Below are positions 26,316 to 34,208 of a stretch of 64,000 nt of DNA, one piece after another. Origin of the DNA: Sandaracinus sp964481145. Lineage in GTDB: Bacteria; Myxococcota_A; Polyangia; Polyangiales; Sandaracinaceae. The stretch's first letter is position 1, and the number at the start of each line of letters is the position of its first letter. The position numbers and the translations under genes were made by a program. Location of the stretch: assembly GCA_964481145.1 (NCBI GenBank), contig CAYZTA010000013.1, forward strand, positions 1 to 64,000. Direction: 5' to 3'. The notes below the pieces were generated by a model. That model ran no database searches and had not been told where the DNA came from. It saw only the letters and a program-made list of their open reading frames with translations.

Positions 26316-27704
26316 ATGCAACTCGAGCGCCTCGACACCCACTCCTTCGTCACTCGGCGGGCGAAACTTTCAAGAGCTCTCGGAGGCTCTGCTGCGCTCA
26401 TCGCGGCGGGTCTCCCGAATCCGAAAAACTACCCTGCGAACACGTTCTCATTTCGCGCGTCGAGCCATTTTCTCTACCTCGCAGGGTTGCATCTCGAAGG
26501 CGCCTTTCTGCTTTTGGAAGACGAAGCTGCGACGTTGTTCGTCGCTCCGCGTCCGCCCGATGACGAGCTCTGGCATGGCCCGATGCCGAGCATCGCTCAC
26601 CTCGAAAGAGCCATCGGTTGCCGCATTCGCAGCACAGAAGAGCTCCCCCACGTCCTTCGGGCGCGGCATGTCGCAACGCTGCCCGCAATGGATGCTCCAA
26701 CGCGCACCCGACAAGCCGAACTCCTCGGTCGAGAGATTCACATCAGCCGGCGCGACGATGAAAGTGACGCGGCACTCGCCGATGCCATCATCGCGCTTCG
26801 TCTCATCCACGACGACGCTGCCATCGGAGGGTTGCGCGAAGCAGCGCACGCAACCCATGCGGCACACCTCGCAGGCATGCGCGCAACACGGGCAGGTGTG
26901 CGCGAACACGCGATCCGTGGTGCGATGGAAGGAGCGCTTATCACCCGTGGAATGGGGACGTCCTATCCCTCGATCGTCACAGTGCACGGAGAGGTCCTTC
27001 ATAGCCATTCCTACGACAACGAGCTTCGTGATGGAGACCTTCTCCTTGCCGATGTCGGGGCTGAAACCGAAGGGGGATGGGCTGGCGACGTCACCCGTAC
27101 GTGGCCCGTTTCAGGGCGCTTCTCCGAGACGCAGCGCACGATGTACGAAATCGTGCTCGCAGCGCAGCGCAGCGCCATCGAGCGCGTAAGTCCTGGCGTT
27201 CGATATCGAGACGTTCACCTCGCGGCGTGTCACGCGATTGCGCGTGGCCTCGTCGACATCGGAATCCTTCGGGGCGATCCCGAAGAGCTCGTACAAGACG
27301 GTGTGCACGCGTTGTTTTTCCCTCACGGCGTCGGCCATCTCCTCGGCCTCGACGTCCACGACATGGAAGATCTCGGCGATCGCGCCGGATACGCAAATGG
27401 ACGAGAGCGATCGAAACAGTTCGGCCTCTCGTATTTGCGTCTCGACCGTGATCTCGCGCCTGGCATGGCCGTCACGATCGAACCAGGCATCTATTTCGTG
27501 CCCGCCATTTTGAGAAATCCGGAGTTCGCGGCGCTCAGTCGAGATCGCGTGAATCAAAACATGTTGGAGCGTTTTGCAGACGTACGTGGAATTCGCATCG
27601 AAGACGATGTGCTGGTCACCGCGACTGAGCGTGACGTGCTGACCGACTCGATCCCCAAGAGCGTTGCCGATCTCGAGTCCGTGCTCCGCGCGGAAACCGC
27701 GTGA
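26316..27704 (+). CDS. pepP: Xaa-Pro aminopeptidase (aminopeptidase P)
   Basis: Metallopeptidase that removes an N-terminal residue preceding proline. The 462-residue product has the N-terminal creatinase-like domain (FRASSHFLYLAGLHLEGA) and the pita-bread catalytic domain. Metal ligands are visible: the two aspartates in 'ADVGAETEGGWAGDVTRTWP', the histidine in HGVGHLLGLDVHD, and the glutamates in TIEPGIYF and RIEDDVLV. The first ATG at 26298 lies across a TATAAT box and has no SD, so I prefer the second ATG. The stop overlaps the phosphatase start (GTGA), so the two are coupled. Confidence 0.93.
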   Translation: MQLERLDTHSFVTRRAKLSRALGGSAALIAAGLPNPKNYPANTFSFRASSHFLYLAGLHLEGAFLLLEDEAATLFVAPRPPDDELWHGPMPSIAHLERAIGCRIRSTEELPHVLRARHVATLPAMDAPTRTRQAELLGREIHISRRDDESDAALADAIIALRLIHDDAAIGGLREAAHATHAAHLAGMRATRAGVREHAIRGAMEGALITRGMGTSYPSIVTVHGEVLHSHSYDNELRDGDLLLADVGAETEGGWAGDVTRTWPVSGRFSETQRTMYEIVLAAQRSAIERVSPGVRYRDVHLAACHAIARGLVDIGILRGDPEELVQDGVHALFFPHGVGHLLGLDVHDMEDLGDRAGYANGRERSKQFGLSYLRLDRDLAPGMAVTIEPGIYFVPAILRNPEFAALSRDRVNQNMLERFADVRGIRIEDDVLVTATERDVLTDSIPKSVADLESVLRAETA

Positions 27705-28414
27705 GAATCCGTTTCGGATGGGCCCAAGTGATCTTGGGGATTCTTCTCGCCACGAGCGCGGTGTGGCTCGGCGGACTGGCGTGGATTCTCGTGTGGCCCG
27801 CGATCGCCGTCACGACGGTTGGGCTTGGATATTTGGGTCTTGGCCCCGCCGTCTTCGGCAAACGGCCCGACGGCACGCTCAAGAAGTCTCATTTCGTTTT
27901 ATTGCTCCCCTATCACCTCGTGGCGTGGTTGCGAGTGCAGTGGGATGCCTTTCGACGTGCCGAGGAGCCGTGGCACGAGATCGCACCTGGGCTCTTCCTC
28001 GGTCGCATCGTACATGCGCACGCGCTCCCTCGAAACACACGCGTGATCGTCGATCTCACCAGCGAATTTCCTGTGAGCGCGACCATCCGCGAAGGGCGCG
28101 ATTATCATTGTCTGCCAACACTCGACACATCCGTCCCCGACTACGAAGATTTCGCGAAGCTCGCTCGTCTCATCGCGACCCACGAGGGTCCTATTTATGT
28201 CCATTGCGCTGCCGGTCATGGACGCAGTGCAACGTTCGCCGCTGCCGTTCTCATCGCACGAAGGCAAGCACACGACGTGAATGCCGCCGAAGCGGCGATG
28301 CGCACCGTGCGTCCCACGGTTCATCTACACCGCGGCCAACGCGCGCTCGTCGAGCGCTTCACACGCGAGCTTCGAGAAGGACCCGCAGCTCAAACATCGT
28401 CCACACGGTGGTAG
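27701..28414 (+). CDS. Membrane-anchored dual-specificity/tyrosine phosphatase-like protein
   Basis: 237 residues. Two hydrophobic helices (about 7-25 and 28-48) anchor a cytoplasmic domain with the phosphatase signature HCAAGHGRSA (the Cys-X5-Arg loop) and an upstream catalytic-acid region around 'LDTSVPDYEDF'. This matches small dual-specificity phosphatases; phosphoproteins or phospholipids are possible substrates. The start is GTG, overlapping the pepP stop. The last 25 bases overlap the end of the convergent Uma2 gene, so the final residues are shared sequence. Confidence 0.85.
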   Translation: MRIRFGWAQVILGILLATSAVWLGGLAWILVWPAIAVTTVGLGYLGLGPAVFGKRPDGTLKKSHFVLLLPYHLVAWLRVQWDAFRRAEEPWHEIAPGLFLGRIVHAHALPRNTRVIVDLTSEFPVSATIREGRDYHCLPTLDTSVPDYEDFAKLARLIATHEGPIYVHCAAGHGRSATFAAAVLIARRQAHDVNAAEAAMRTVRPTVHLHRGQRALVERFTRELREGPAAQTSSTRW

Positions 28415-28935
28415 AAATCGCCCAAGCGCACGCTGGCTTCGAGCGTCGGAAGAGAGATTTCGTCTTCCGCGTCTTCATAGACCGTCATCAACCACTGGCC
28501 CGGCTCCAACCGGCGATGATGTTCGACCCGTCGCTCGTCGCTCGCGATGACGAGGTACTCCCGGAAGGAGGGAAGCCGCATATAGTGCCGAAGTTTCGCA
28601 CCTCGATCGTAGTCTTCAGTCGAAGGGGAGAGAACCTCGACGAGCAAGGACGGATTTAGAATCGTCCTTCCGTCGGCACCAAGCGTGGGCTGTCCACAAA
28701 CGACCGTCACGTCAGGATAGGTCGCAAGATCGGTGGCTTGCACGTAAACGCGCTGAGCTCCTGCGAGAGGGACACAGGGCCTTCCTCGCAATGCGCGATC
28801 CAGCGACGCAAATGCATTCCCGACGATTCGATTGTGTCGCGGGGAAGCGCTCGCCATCGCATACACACGCCCAGAAAGATACTCATGGCGTTCGGGCGAG
28901 CACTCCTCGAGCTTTAAGTATTCGCTGAAGCTCAT
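28390..28935 (-). CDS. Uma2 family (DUF820) endonuclease-like protein
   Basis: 181 residues of the Uma2/DUF820 family, which has a restriction-endonuclease-like PD-(D/E)XK fold. The family pattern is visible: MSFSEYLKLEECSPERHEYL at the start, 'GRVYAMASASPRHNRIVG', then the acidic 'YPDVTVVCG' and 'SLLVEVLSPSTEDYDRGAK' with the predicted catalytic Asp and Glu, and 'SFREYLVIASDERRVEH'. Family members are common and scattered in bacteria, and their cellular role is not settled. The frame extends to a TTG at 28977, but the ATG fits the family N-terminus. The SD is poor for both. Confidence 0.85.
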   Translation of the reverse strand: MSFSEYLKLEECSPERHEYLSGRVYAMASASPRHNRIVGNAFASLDRALRGRPCVPLAGAQRVYVQATDLATYPDVTVVCGQPTLGADGRTILNPSLLVEVLSPSTEDYDRGAKLRHYMRLPSFREYLVIASDERRVEHHRRLEPGQWLMTVYEDAEDEISLPTLEASVRLGDFYHRVDDV

Positions 28936-29020
28936 GGGGCTTGCCGGTTCACCTATGATGTCCAAAGCGTAACGCAAGGCGTGTGCGCAGTCGATCTTCC
29001 ACCTTGCACCGACAAGACAT

Positions 29021-29043
29021 TTGTTATAGTTAATCTATAACAA
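29021..29043. promoter_or_regulatory. Palindromic operator at the GntR gene start
   Basis: TTGTTATAG-TTAAT-CTATAACAA is a perfect 9-bp inverted repeat. Its last base is the A of the GntR start codon. A regulator bound here would block both a -10-like TATAGT within it and ribosome access, the usual layout for autoregulation by a YtrA-type repressor. Extra half-sites (TGTTA, TTGTTAT) follow in the coding region. Confidence 0.65.
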
Positions 29044-29390
29044 TGTTACTTGTTATCGATCCTCACGACTCAGCTCCGCTTTACGCTCAAATCGCGGCAA
29101 GCATTCGTCGCGCCATCGCGGATGGCGAAGTCGACCCGGGAGAGCAGCTGCCGACGGCTCGCGGCCTCGCGGAGTCTCTCTCGGTCAACCTGCATACCGT
29201 GCTGCGCGCTTATCAGATCTTGCGCGACGAGAATCTCGTCGAGATGCGCCGCGGCCGCGGTGTCACCGTCGTTCGAAAAGCACGCTCGCATGCCGAACTC
29301 GTTCGCCTCGCCCGCCCCTTGCTCGAGGCCGCGCGTCGTTATGGCGTGGGCCTCGATGAACTGAAGACTCTTTTGGAGGGACTGTCATGA
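29043..29390 (+). CDS. GntR-family transcriptional regulator (YtrA type)
   Basis: A short 115-residue regulator with an N-terminal winged helix-turn-helix (PLYAQIAASIRRAIADGEV, then GLAESLSVNLHTVLRAYQIL) and only about 40 residues after it. This is typical of the YtrA subgroup, which has no large ligand domain and controls neighbouring membrane-protein genes. A perfect palindrome overlaps its start codon, suggesting autorepression. No SD is visible, so the mRNA may be leaderless. The stop overlaps the ATG of the DUF1648 gene (ATGA), so both are made together. Confidence 0.9.
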   Translation: MLLVIDPHDSAPLYAQIAASIRRAIADGEVDPGEQLPTARGLAESLSVNLHTVLRAYQILRDENLVEMRRGRGVTVVRKARSHAELVRLARPLLEAARRYGVGLDELKTLLEGLS

Positions 29391-30301
29391 AGCGTGTGAT
29401 CACCATTGCATCGTTCGTCATGCCGGCATTGACCGCGCTGCCTTTCGCGCTCCACTGGGCCGCGCTCCCCGATCCGATGGCGTCCCACTGGGGCTTGTCG
29501 GGCACGCCTGACTCGGCGCTGCCGAAAATCGTCATGCTGCTCCTCCATGTCGGCGCGACATTGATCGCTGCGCTGGTTGCGATTCGTGCGGTGCGTGTTC
29601 AGTCCGAACAGACATCACACGTCCTTGGCATCGCCAGCTTCGTGAGCTTCCTCTTCACCGCGCTCGGATTCCTCGCGGTGCACGCAAATATCGATGCACC
29701 CACGTGGCGAGACGCTCGGCCGCTATCGCTCATCACGGCTCTCTGCGCCACGGGACTTGGCCTTGGGCTCGCGGCCCTCGTCTCGCGCGCCACCCGCGCG
29801 AAGAATTTCCCGCCGGACTCGACCACCGCTCCTTCCGCAGGGCTCGCCCCTCGTGAACGCGCCGTCTATCAAAAGCGCACCAAGGCTCGCGGGCTGTCAT
29901 TGCTCGCAGCCGCGATGCTCATCGCCGCTCTCTTCGCGCTCCTCCTGGGCAGAGAAGACATCGCGTTCGTATCGAGCGCGGTCGCCGCTCTGCTGATCCC
30001 ATGGACACAAGTATGCATACGCATCGATCGCCAACGCTTCACGATCGAATATGGCCCCCTCGCCTTCCCCAAGCAGAGCTTCGAGCTCGATCGCGTAGAG
30101 CGCGCAGACGTAATCCACGTCACCCCATTGTCTCATGGCGGTTGGGGTTATCGCGGCAGCCTCGTGCTCTTGGGTCGCGCTGCCGTCGTTGTACGTTCAG
30201 GGACTGCCATCGAGCTGCTTTTGCGAGGCGGTCGTCGTTTCGTCATTACATCTGACGACGCAGAACGCGCAGCGGGAGTGGTCAACGATCTCCGAACATG
30301 A
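29387..30301 (+). CDS. DUF1648 domain membrane protein
   Basis: 304 residues with about six hydrophobic segments. The first 60 residues (ALPFALHWAALPDPMASHWG) carry the DUF1648 motif, in which helix 1 is followed by 'P..ma.HWg..G'. DUF1648 is found in SdpI-like immunity proteins and in membrane proteins paired with GntR/YtrA regulators. The C-terminal 90 residues are a soluble, PH-like beta region. The gene is translationally coupled to the GntR regulator, which probably controls it. A role in resisting a membrane-active compound is inference from this pairing. Confidence 0.8.
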   Translation: MKRVITIASFVMPALTALPFALHWAALPDPMASHWGLSGTPDSALPKIVMLLLHVGATLIAALVAIRAVRVQSEQTSHVLGIASFVSFLFTALGFLAVHANIDAPTWRDARPLSLITALCATGLGLGLAALVSRATRAKNFPPDSTTAPSAGLAPRERAVYQKRTKARGLSLLAAAMLIAALFALLLGREDIAFVSSAVAALLIPWTQVCIRIDRQRFTIEYGPLAFPKQSFELDRVERADVIHVTPLSHGGWGYRGSLVLLGRAAVVVRSGTAIELLLRGGRRFVITSDDAERAAGVVNDLRT

Positions 30302-30341
30302 ATCGCTGGACGAGTGAACCGGAACTCGCCACGGTTCGTCC

Positions 30342-30917
30342 ATGACCCTTCGTAAAATCGCGCAAATCGGCCACCCCATTCTTCGCGAACGTGCGCGGGA
30401 GCTCCGCCTGGACGAGCTCCGCTCCGAGCAAACACAGCGCTTCATCGACGACCTCGTCGAGACGATGCGCGATGCAAACGGCGCTGGGCTCGCTGCCACT
30501 CAGGTCTACGAGCCCATTCGCATCTGCGCGATCGAAGTTGGCAACAACCCTCGCTATCCGTACAAACCTCGTATCCCACTGACCATCCTGGTCAATCCGG
30601 TGATCGAGTCGCTTTCGGACGAAACATTTCTAAATTTCGAAGGCTGTCTCAGCGTCCCGAATCTTCGAGGACGCGTACGTCGTCATGCCCACATTCGCGT
30701 CCGCGCGTGGGATCGGACCGGCGAACCCTTCGAACGCGAAGTCAAAGGCATCTCTGCCGGAACGTTCCAGCACGAAGTGGATCATTTGGACGGTCGTATG
30801 TTCGTCGACCGCATCGAAGACTCGATGACGATGACGACATGGGAAAACTTCGAACGCTTTCATCGAGACGAGTTCGTCGCGTATGTCCGAGAAATCGTCA
30901 CAAAATACGGAGAGTGA
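30342..30917 (+). CDS. def: Peptide deformylase
   Basis: Removes the formyl group from the N-terminal methionine of new proteins. The 191-residue enzyme has all three family motifs: GAGLAATQ near residue 47, EGCLSVP with the metal-binding cysteine near residue 107, and QHEVDHLDG with the two metal-binding histidines near residue 150. Length is ordinary. Its stop codon directly abuts the stop of frr on the other strand, with no bases between, so their transcripts must run into each other. Methionyl-tRNA formyltransferase, often adjacent, is not here. Confidence 0.96.
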   Translation: MTLRKIAQIGHPILRERARELRLDELRSEQTQRFIDDLVETMRDANGAGLAATQVYEPIRICAIEVGNNPRYPYKPRIPLTILVNPVIESLSDETFLNFEGCLSVPNLRGRVRRHAHIRVRAWDRTGEPFEREVKGISAGTFQHEVDHLDGRMFVDRIEDSMTMTTWENFERFHRDEFVAYVREIVTKYGE

Positions 30918-31481
30918 TCACACCTGAAGGATATCTTTTTCCTTCGAGGCAACGATCTCGTCCGCTTTCGCTGCGCCCTCTTTGACGATCTCTTCCATCG
31001 CCTTTTCGGCACGCTCGACATCATCACGGCTCGCTTCGCCGTCCTTTTCGATCGACTGCAGCATGTCGCGACATTCATGGCGCGCCTTGCGAATCGCGAT
31101 CTTGCCGTCTTCGAGGTGGGCTCGCGCGATCTTCGCGAGCTCTTTGCGGCGCTGCTCGGTGAGCGGCGGCATGGGGATGCGGATCAGCTCACCGTCGTTC
31201 TGAGGATTGAGACCAAGAGGGCTCTGCACGATCGCACTCTCGATCGCTTTGATTTGCCCGCGCTCGAACGGCTTGACCGTGAGCATCCGAGGCTCGGGAA
31301 CCGATACGCTCGCCATCTGCGAAATCGGTGTCGGCACGCCGTAATACTCGACACGGATCGAATCGAGCAAGTCGGGCGAGGCGCGGCCCGTCCGGATTCG
31401 GCTGAGCTCCTTCCGGAGCGCATCGTGCGCTTTGGAGATGCTCGTCCGGAGTTCTGCGAGCGTGTCTTCGATCATCCCCAT
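30918..31481 (-). CDS. frr: Ribosome recycling factor
   Basis: With EF-G, this factor splits ribosomes after termination. The 187-residue product matches family length. It shows the coiled-coil domain I ends (LSRIRTGRASPDLLDSIRVE near the start, KAMEEIVKEGAAKADEI near the end) and the middle domain with VPEPRMLTVKPFERG. AAGGAAGG lies eight bases before the ATG. It is last in the rpsB-tsf-pyrH-frr order, which is conserved in many bacteria. Confidence 0.97.
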   Translation of the reverse strand: MGMIEDTLAELRTSISKAHDALRKELSRIRTGRASPDLLDSIRVEYYGVPTPISQMASVSVPEPRMLTVKPFERGQIKAIESAIVQSPLGLNPQNDGELIRIPMPPLTEQRRKELAKIARAHLEDGKIAIRKARHECRDMLQSIEKDGEASRDDVERAEKAMEEIVKEGAAKADEIVASKEKDILQV

Positions 31482-31505
31482 GGCGTTGTCCTTCCTTTGG
31501 AGCCT

Positions 31506-32249
31506 CTAAGATTCCGCGCCCGTCTCGGTCACGAGCGTGCCCACGTCCTCACCCAAGAGCACGCGCTTGATATTGCCCCGCTTGAGCAAGGCAAAAACTC
31601 GAATCGGCAGTTTGTTTTCACGACACAGCGTGACCGCCGTCGAATCCATCACTCCGATACGTTCGCTCAAACAGCGATCGTACGTCAGCCGACGGTACAT
31701 CACGGCGTCGCTGTGCTTGGCCGGGTCTTTATCGTAGACACCTTCCACTTTCGTGGCTTTGCAAAGCAGGCTCGCGCCGATTTCCATGCTGCGCAGCGCT
31801 GCCGCGGTATCCGTCGAAAAATAAGGGTTTCCGGTGCCTGCCGCGAAGATGACGACACGGCCTTTCTCCAAATGCCGAATCGCGCGACGTCGAATATAAG
31901 GCTCGGCAACCTGACGAATCTCGAGCGCGCTCAGCACACGCGTTGGCACCTTGAGACGCTCGAGTGTGTCTTGAAGCGCAAGCGCATTGATCACCGTCGC
32001 GAGCATGCCCATGTAATCGGCCGTCGCACGATCCATCCCTTGGGCGCTGCCTTTGAGACCACGAAAAATATTGCCGCCGCCGATGACGACACCACATTCC
32101 GCACCGAGCGCATGCACCTCGGCGACTTCGCCAGCGAGCACCTGCAAGGTGGGTGTATCGATCCCAAATCCGTTGTCGCTCCCCGCGAGCGCCTCGCCCG
32201 AGAGTTTCAGCATGACACGTCGGTAGCGAAGCTGGTTGGCAGCGGTCAT
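31506..32249 (-). CDS. pyrH: UMP kinase
   Basis: Converts UMP to UDP in pyrimidine synthesis; the bacterial hexameric amino-acid-kinase type. The 247-residue product begins MTAANQLRYRRVMLKLSGEAL, the usual N-terminus, with GIVIGGGN-like 'GVVIGGGNIFRG' and 'FAAGTGNPYFSTDTAAALR' for substrate and ATP, and 'YDKDPAKH'. The start was moved in from a longer frame (32279) because GGAGG precedes this ATG and the family begins here. It lies 80 bases after tsf, with a strong hairpin in between, and 24 bases before frr. Confidence 0.96.
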   Translation of the reverse strand: MTAANQLRYRRVMLKLSGEALAGSDNGFGIDTPTLQVLAGEVAEVHALGAECGVVIGGGNIFRGLKGSAQGMDRATADYMGMLATVINALALQDTLERLKVPTRVLSALEIRQVAEPYIRRRAIRHLEKGRVVIFAAGTGNPYFSTDTAAALRSMEIGASLLCKATKVEGVYDKDPAKHSDAVMYRRLTYDRCLSERIGVMDSTAVTLCRENKLPIRVFALLKRGNIKRVLLGEDVGTLVTETGAES

Positions 32250-32280
32250 GGGCCTCCGAATGCGGGAAATCGTACACATA

Positions 32281-32315
32281 GATACCGGGGCCCACGAAGC
32301 GCAGACCCCGATATC
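32281..32315 (-). promoter_or_regulatory. Intercistronic hairpin between tsf and pyrH
   Basis: On the transcribed strand GATATCGGGG and CCCCGGTATC form a 10-bp stem (one U-G pair) with a 15-base loop. No T-run follows, so it is not a typical terminator. It could mark mRNA processing or lower pyrH/frr expression relative to rpsB and tsf. Confidence 0.5.
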
Positions 32316-32329
32316 GTGGAATCCAAACG

Positions 32330-33010
32330 TCAGCTCATCGAAGCGAGCTGCTCAGCAACTTCAGCAGCCAGATCGGTCGCCTTCTTCTCGATGCCTTCGC
32401 CGAGCTCATAGCGCACGAAGCGACGTACGCTGATGCGCTCACCGATCTTTGCGGTGAGCTCGTCCGCCACCTGAGCGGCGGTCTTCTTGTCATCGCGGGT
32501 CACGAGCTCCTGCTCGTTCAAGCAGACTTCGGAGTACCACTTGTCGAGCTTGCCTTCGAGGATCTTCGCGACCGCCGCCTCGGGGCGCTTCTTGCCGGTC
32601 TGCGCTTCTTCCTCTTCGAGCTGAGCGCGGAAGAGCGAGAGCTGCTTCTGCTTATCCGCTTCGGGTACCTCCTCACGACGCACGTAAAGCGGGCTCGAGC
32701 TCGCGATCTGCAAACCCACATCGTTCACGAACGACTTGAAGTCATCGTTGCGCGCGACGAAGTCGGTTTGGCAGTTCACTTCGACGAGCACGCCGATGCG
32801 CGAGTTCGAGTGAATGTACGAGTGAATGAGGCCTTCGGCGGCGATCGCACCAGCCTTCTTCGCGGCCTTGGCAAGGCCCTTCTTCTGAATGATTTCGACC
32901 GCATTCTCTTCGTGCCCCTCGGCCTCGATGAGTGCGTTGCGGCAGTCGTTCATGCCGGCCCCCGTGCGATCACGGAGCGACTTGACCTGTTGCGCGGTGA
33001 CATTGGCCAT
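32330..33010 (-). CDS. tsf: Translation elongation factor Ts
   Basis: Nucleotide exchange factor for EF-Tu. The 226-residue product has the signature 'VKSLRDRTGAGMNDCRNAL' (residues 9-27), 'GRIGVLVEVNCQTDFVARND'-like core text and the C-terminal module. At 226 residues it is shorter than the E. coli form (283), as in many bacteria with a single core subdomain. It sits 45 bases downstream of rpsB and is co-transcribed with it. Confidence 0.96.
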   Translation of the reverse strand: MANVTAQQVKSLRDRTGAGMNDCRNALIEAEGHEENAVEIIQKKGLAKAAKKAGAIAAEGLIHSYIHSNSRIGVLVEVNCQTDFVARNDDFKSFVNDVGLQIASSSPLYVRREEVPEADKQKQLSLFRAQLEEEEAQTGKKRPEAAVAKILEGKLDKWYSEVCLNEQELVTRDDKKTAAQVADELTAKIGERISVRRFVRYELGEGIEKKATDLAAEVAEQLASMS

Positions 33011-33055
33011 GATTGCGCTTTTTCCTTTCAGTCTCTCGATACAGGGATATCTCGA

Positions 33056-33949
33056 TCAGCTCTGGCCTGCGGCTTCGCCGCCACGCGGACCGCGGCCACG
33101 ACCCCCGCCGCCACCACCACCACGCCGACCACGCTGGAATTCGACCTCGACCTTGGATCCTTCACCGCCGCCTGCGCGCTCGTGTCCGCCGCCATCATGG
33201 CTACGGAACTCGCGACGACGCTGTTGGCCTTCGATGCATGCATCCGCGATGCGGCTCGTGAAAAGCTTGATGCTGCGGATTGCGTCGTCGTTGCCGGGGA
33301 CCACGAAATCGATGATGTCGGGATCACAGTTGGTATCGGTGATCGCGACGATCGGGATGTGAAGCTTGCGCGCCTCGCTGATCGCGATGTGCTCGTGATG
33401 CGGGTCGATGACGAAGACGATCGCCGGATGCGAGTTCATCATCTTGATGCCGCCGATGAACTTCTCGAGGCGCTCCTGCTCGCGCTTGAGCTGGGTTTGC
33501 TCCTTCTTCACGAAGTTCTCCGCCGTTCCATCTTCGAACATACGGTCGAGCTCGCGAAGGCGCTCGATGGCGCCCTTCACGGTGCGGAAGTTCGTGAGCG
33601 TGCCCCCGAGCCAACGGCCGGTGACATAGAACTGTCCGGCGCGTGCGGCTTCTTCTTGCACCGTCTCGACGGCCTGACGCTTCGTTCCAACGAAGAGCAC
33701 ATGACCACCACGCGCCACCGCTTCCACCACGAAATCATACGCCCGCTTGAAGAGCACCGCGGTCTGGTCGAGATCGATGATGTGAATGCCATTGCGCGCG
33801 CCAAAGATGAAGGGGCGCATCTTCGGATTCCAGCGGCGCGTCTGGTGACCGAAATGCACGCCTGCATCGATGAGGGTGCGGAGGCTGATCGGAAGGTTGG
33901 ATGCGTAGTCTTCGGGGGTCGTTTCAACAGTCTGGACGTCAGTCATCAT
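33056..33949 (-). CDS. rpsB: Small ribosomal subunit protein uS2 with Gly/Arg-rich tail
   Basis: Ribosomal protein S2 of the 30S subunit. Family motifs are clear: LIDAGVHFGHQTRRWNPKM, FIFGARNGIHIIDL, YVTGRWLGGTLTN, and DPDIIDFVVPGNDDAIRSI. It is 297 residues, about 50 longer than usual. The excess is a C-terminal low-complexity tail with histidine, glycine and arginine (FQRGRRGGGGGGGRGRGPRG), RGG-like and strongly basic. The start is one of two adjacent ATGs (33949 or 33946) behind GGAG; the open frame upstream is leader. First gene of rpsB-tsf-pyrH-frr. Confidence 0.96.
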   Translation of the reverse strand: MMTDVQTVETTPEDYASNLPISLRTLIDAGVHFGHQTRRWNPKMRPFIFGARNGIHIIDLDQTAVLFKRAYDFVVEAVARGGHVLFVGTKRQAVETVQEEAARAGQFYVTGRWLGGTLTNFRTVKGAIERLRELDRMFEDGTAENFVKKEQTQLKREQERLEKFIGGIKMMNSHPAIVFVIDPHHEHIAISEARKLHIPIVAITDTNCDPDIIDFVVPGNDDAIRSIKLFTSRIADACIEGQQRRREFRSHDGGGHERAGGGEGSKVEVEFQRGRRGGGGGGGRGRGPRGGEAAGQS

Positions 33950-34104
33950 TCTTCTCCGGTTGGTTTCCTCCACCTCCCCGAGCCGACAACCCCGCGTGGA
34001 GCGGAGCACCGGGCCGACTCGTTTCTTTCGAAGAAAGAAAGGAGGTGTGTGGGGTTTCGGCCTTCTTGCGAAGTACCGGCCGCAGAGGACGCTCCTCCAA
34101 GGCG
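33950..34104 (-). promoter_or_regulatory. rpsB 5' leader with hairpins
   Basis: From the predicted start point to the ATG there are about 155 bases. They include a perfect hairpin at 34022-34040 (TTTCTTTC-TTC-GAAAGAAA on the transcript) and further GC-rich self-complementary parts nearer the ATG. Long leaders bound by S2 regulate rpsB-tsf in other bacteria. Whether this one does is inference; I did not match a known leader motif. Confidence 0.4.
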
Positions 34105-34110
34105 GCGCGC

Positions 34111-34139
34111 GGTATACCACGTGCCCACGGGGAGTCCAA
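34111..34139 (-). promoter_or_regulatory. Sigma-70-type promoter for rpsB operon
   Basis: TTGGAC and TATACC on the minus strand are separated by exactly 17 bases. They lie between the terminator of the upstream gene and rpsB, with the expected start point near 34104. Confidence 0.6.
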
Positions 34140-34140
34140 C

Positions 34141-34190
34141 AAGAACGGAAAAGCGGCGATCCTTTGGTTCAGGACCGCCGCCTTTCTTTT
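34141..34190 (-). terminator. Intrinsic terminator of the Bax-inhibitor-1 gene
   Basis: GCGGCGGTCC and GGATCGCCGC (one G-U pair) form a 10-bp stem with a 9-base loop. On the minus strand TTTT follows at once, with more T's after it. It begins about 20 bases after the stop codon and separates this gene from the rpsB promoter. The opposite strand is also T-rich after the stem. Confidence 0.75.
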
Positions 34191-34208
34191 CACACCGAAG
34201 ACTCGAGT

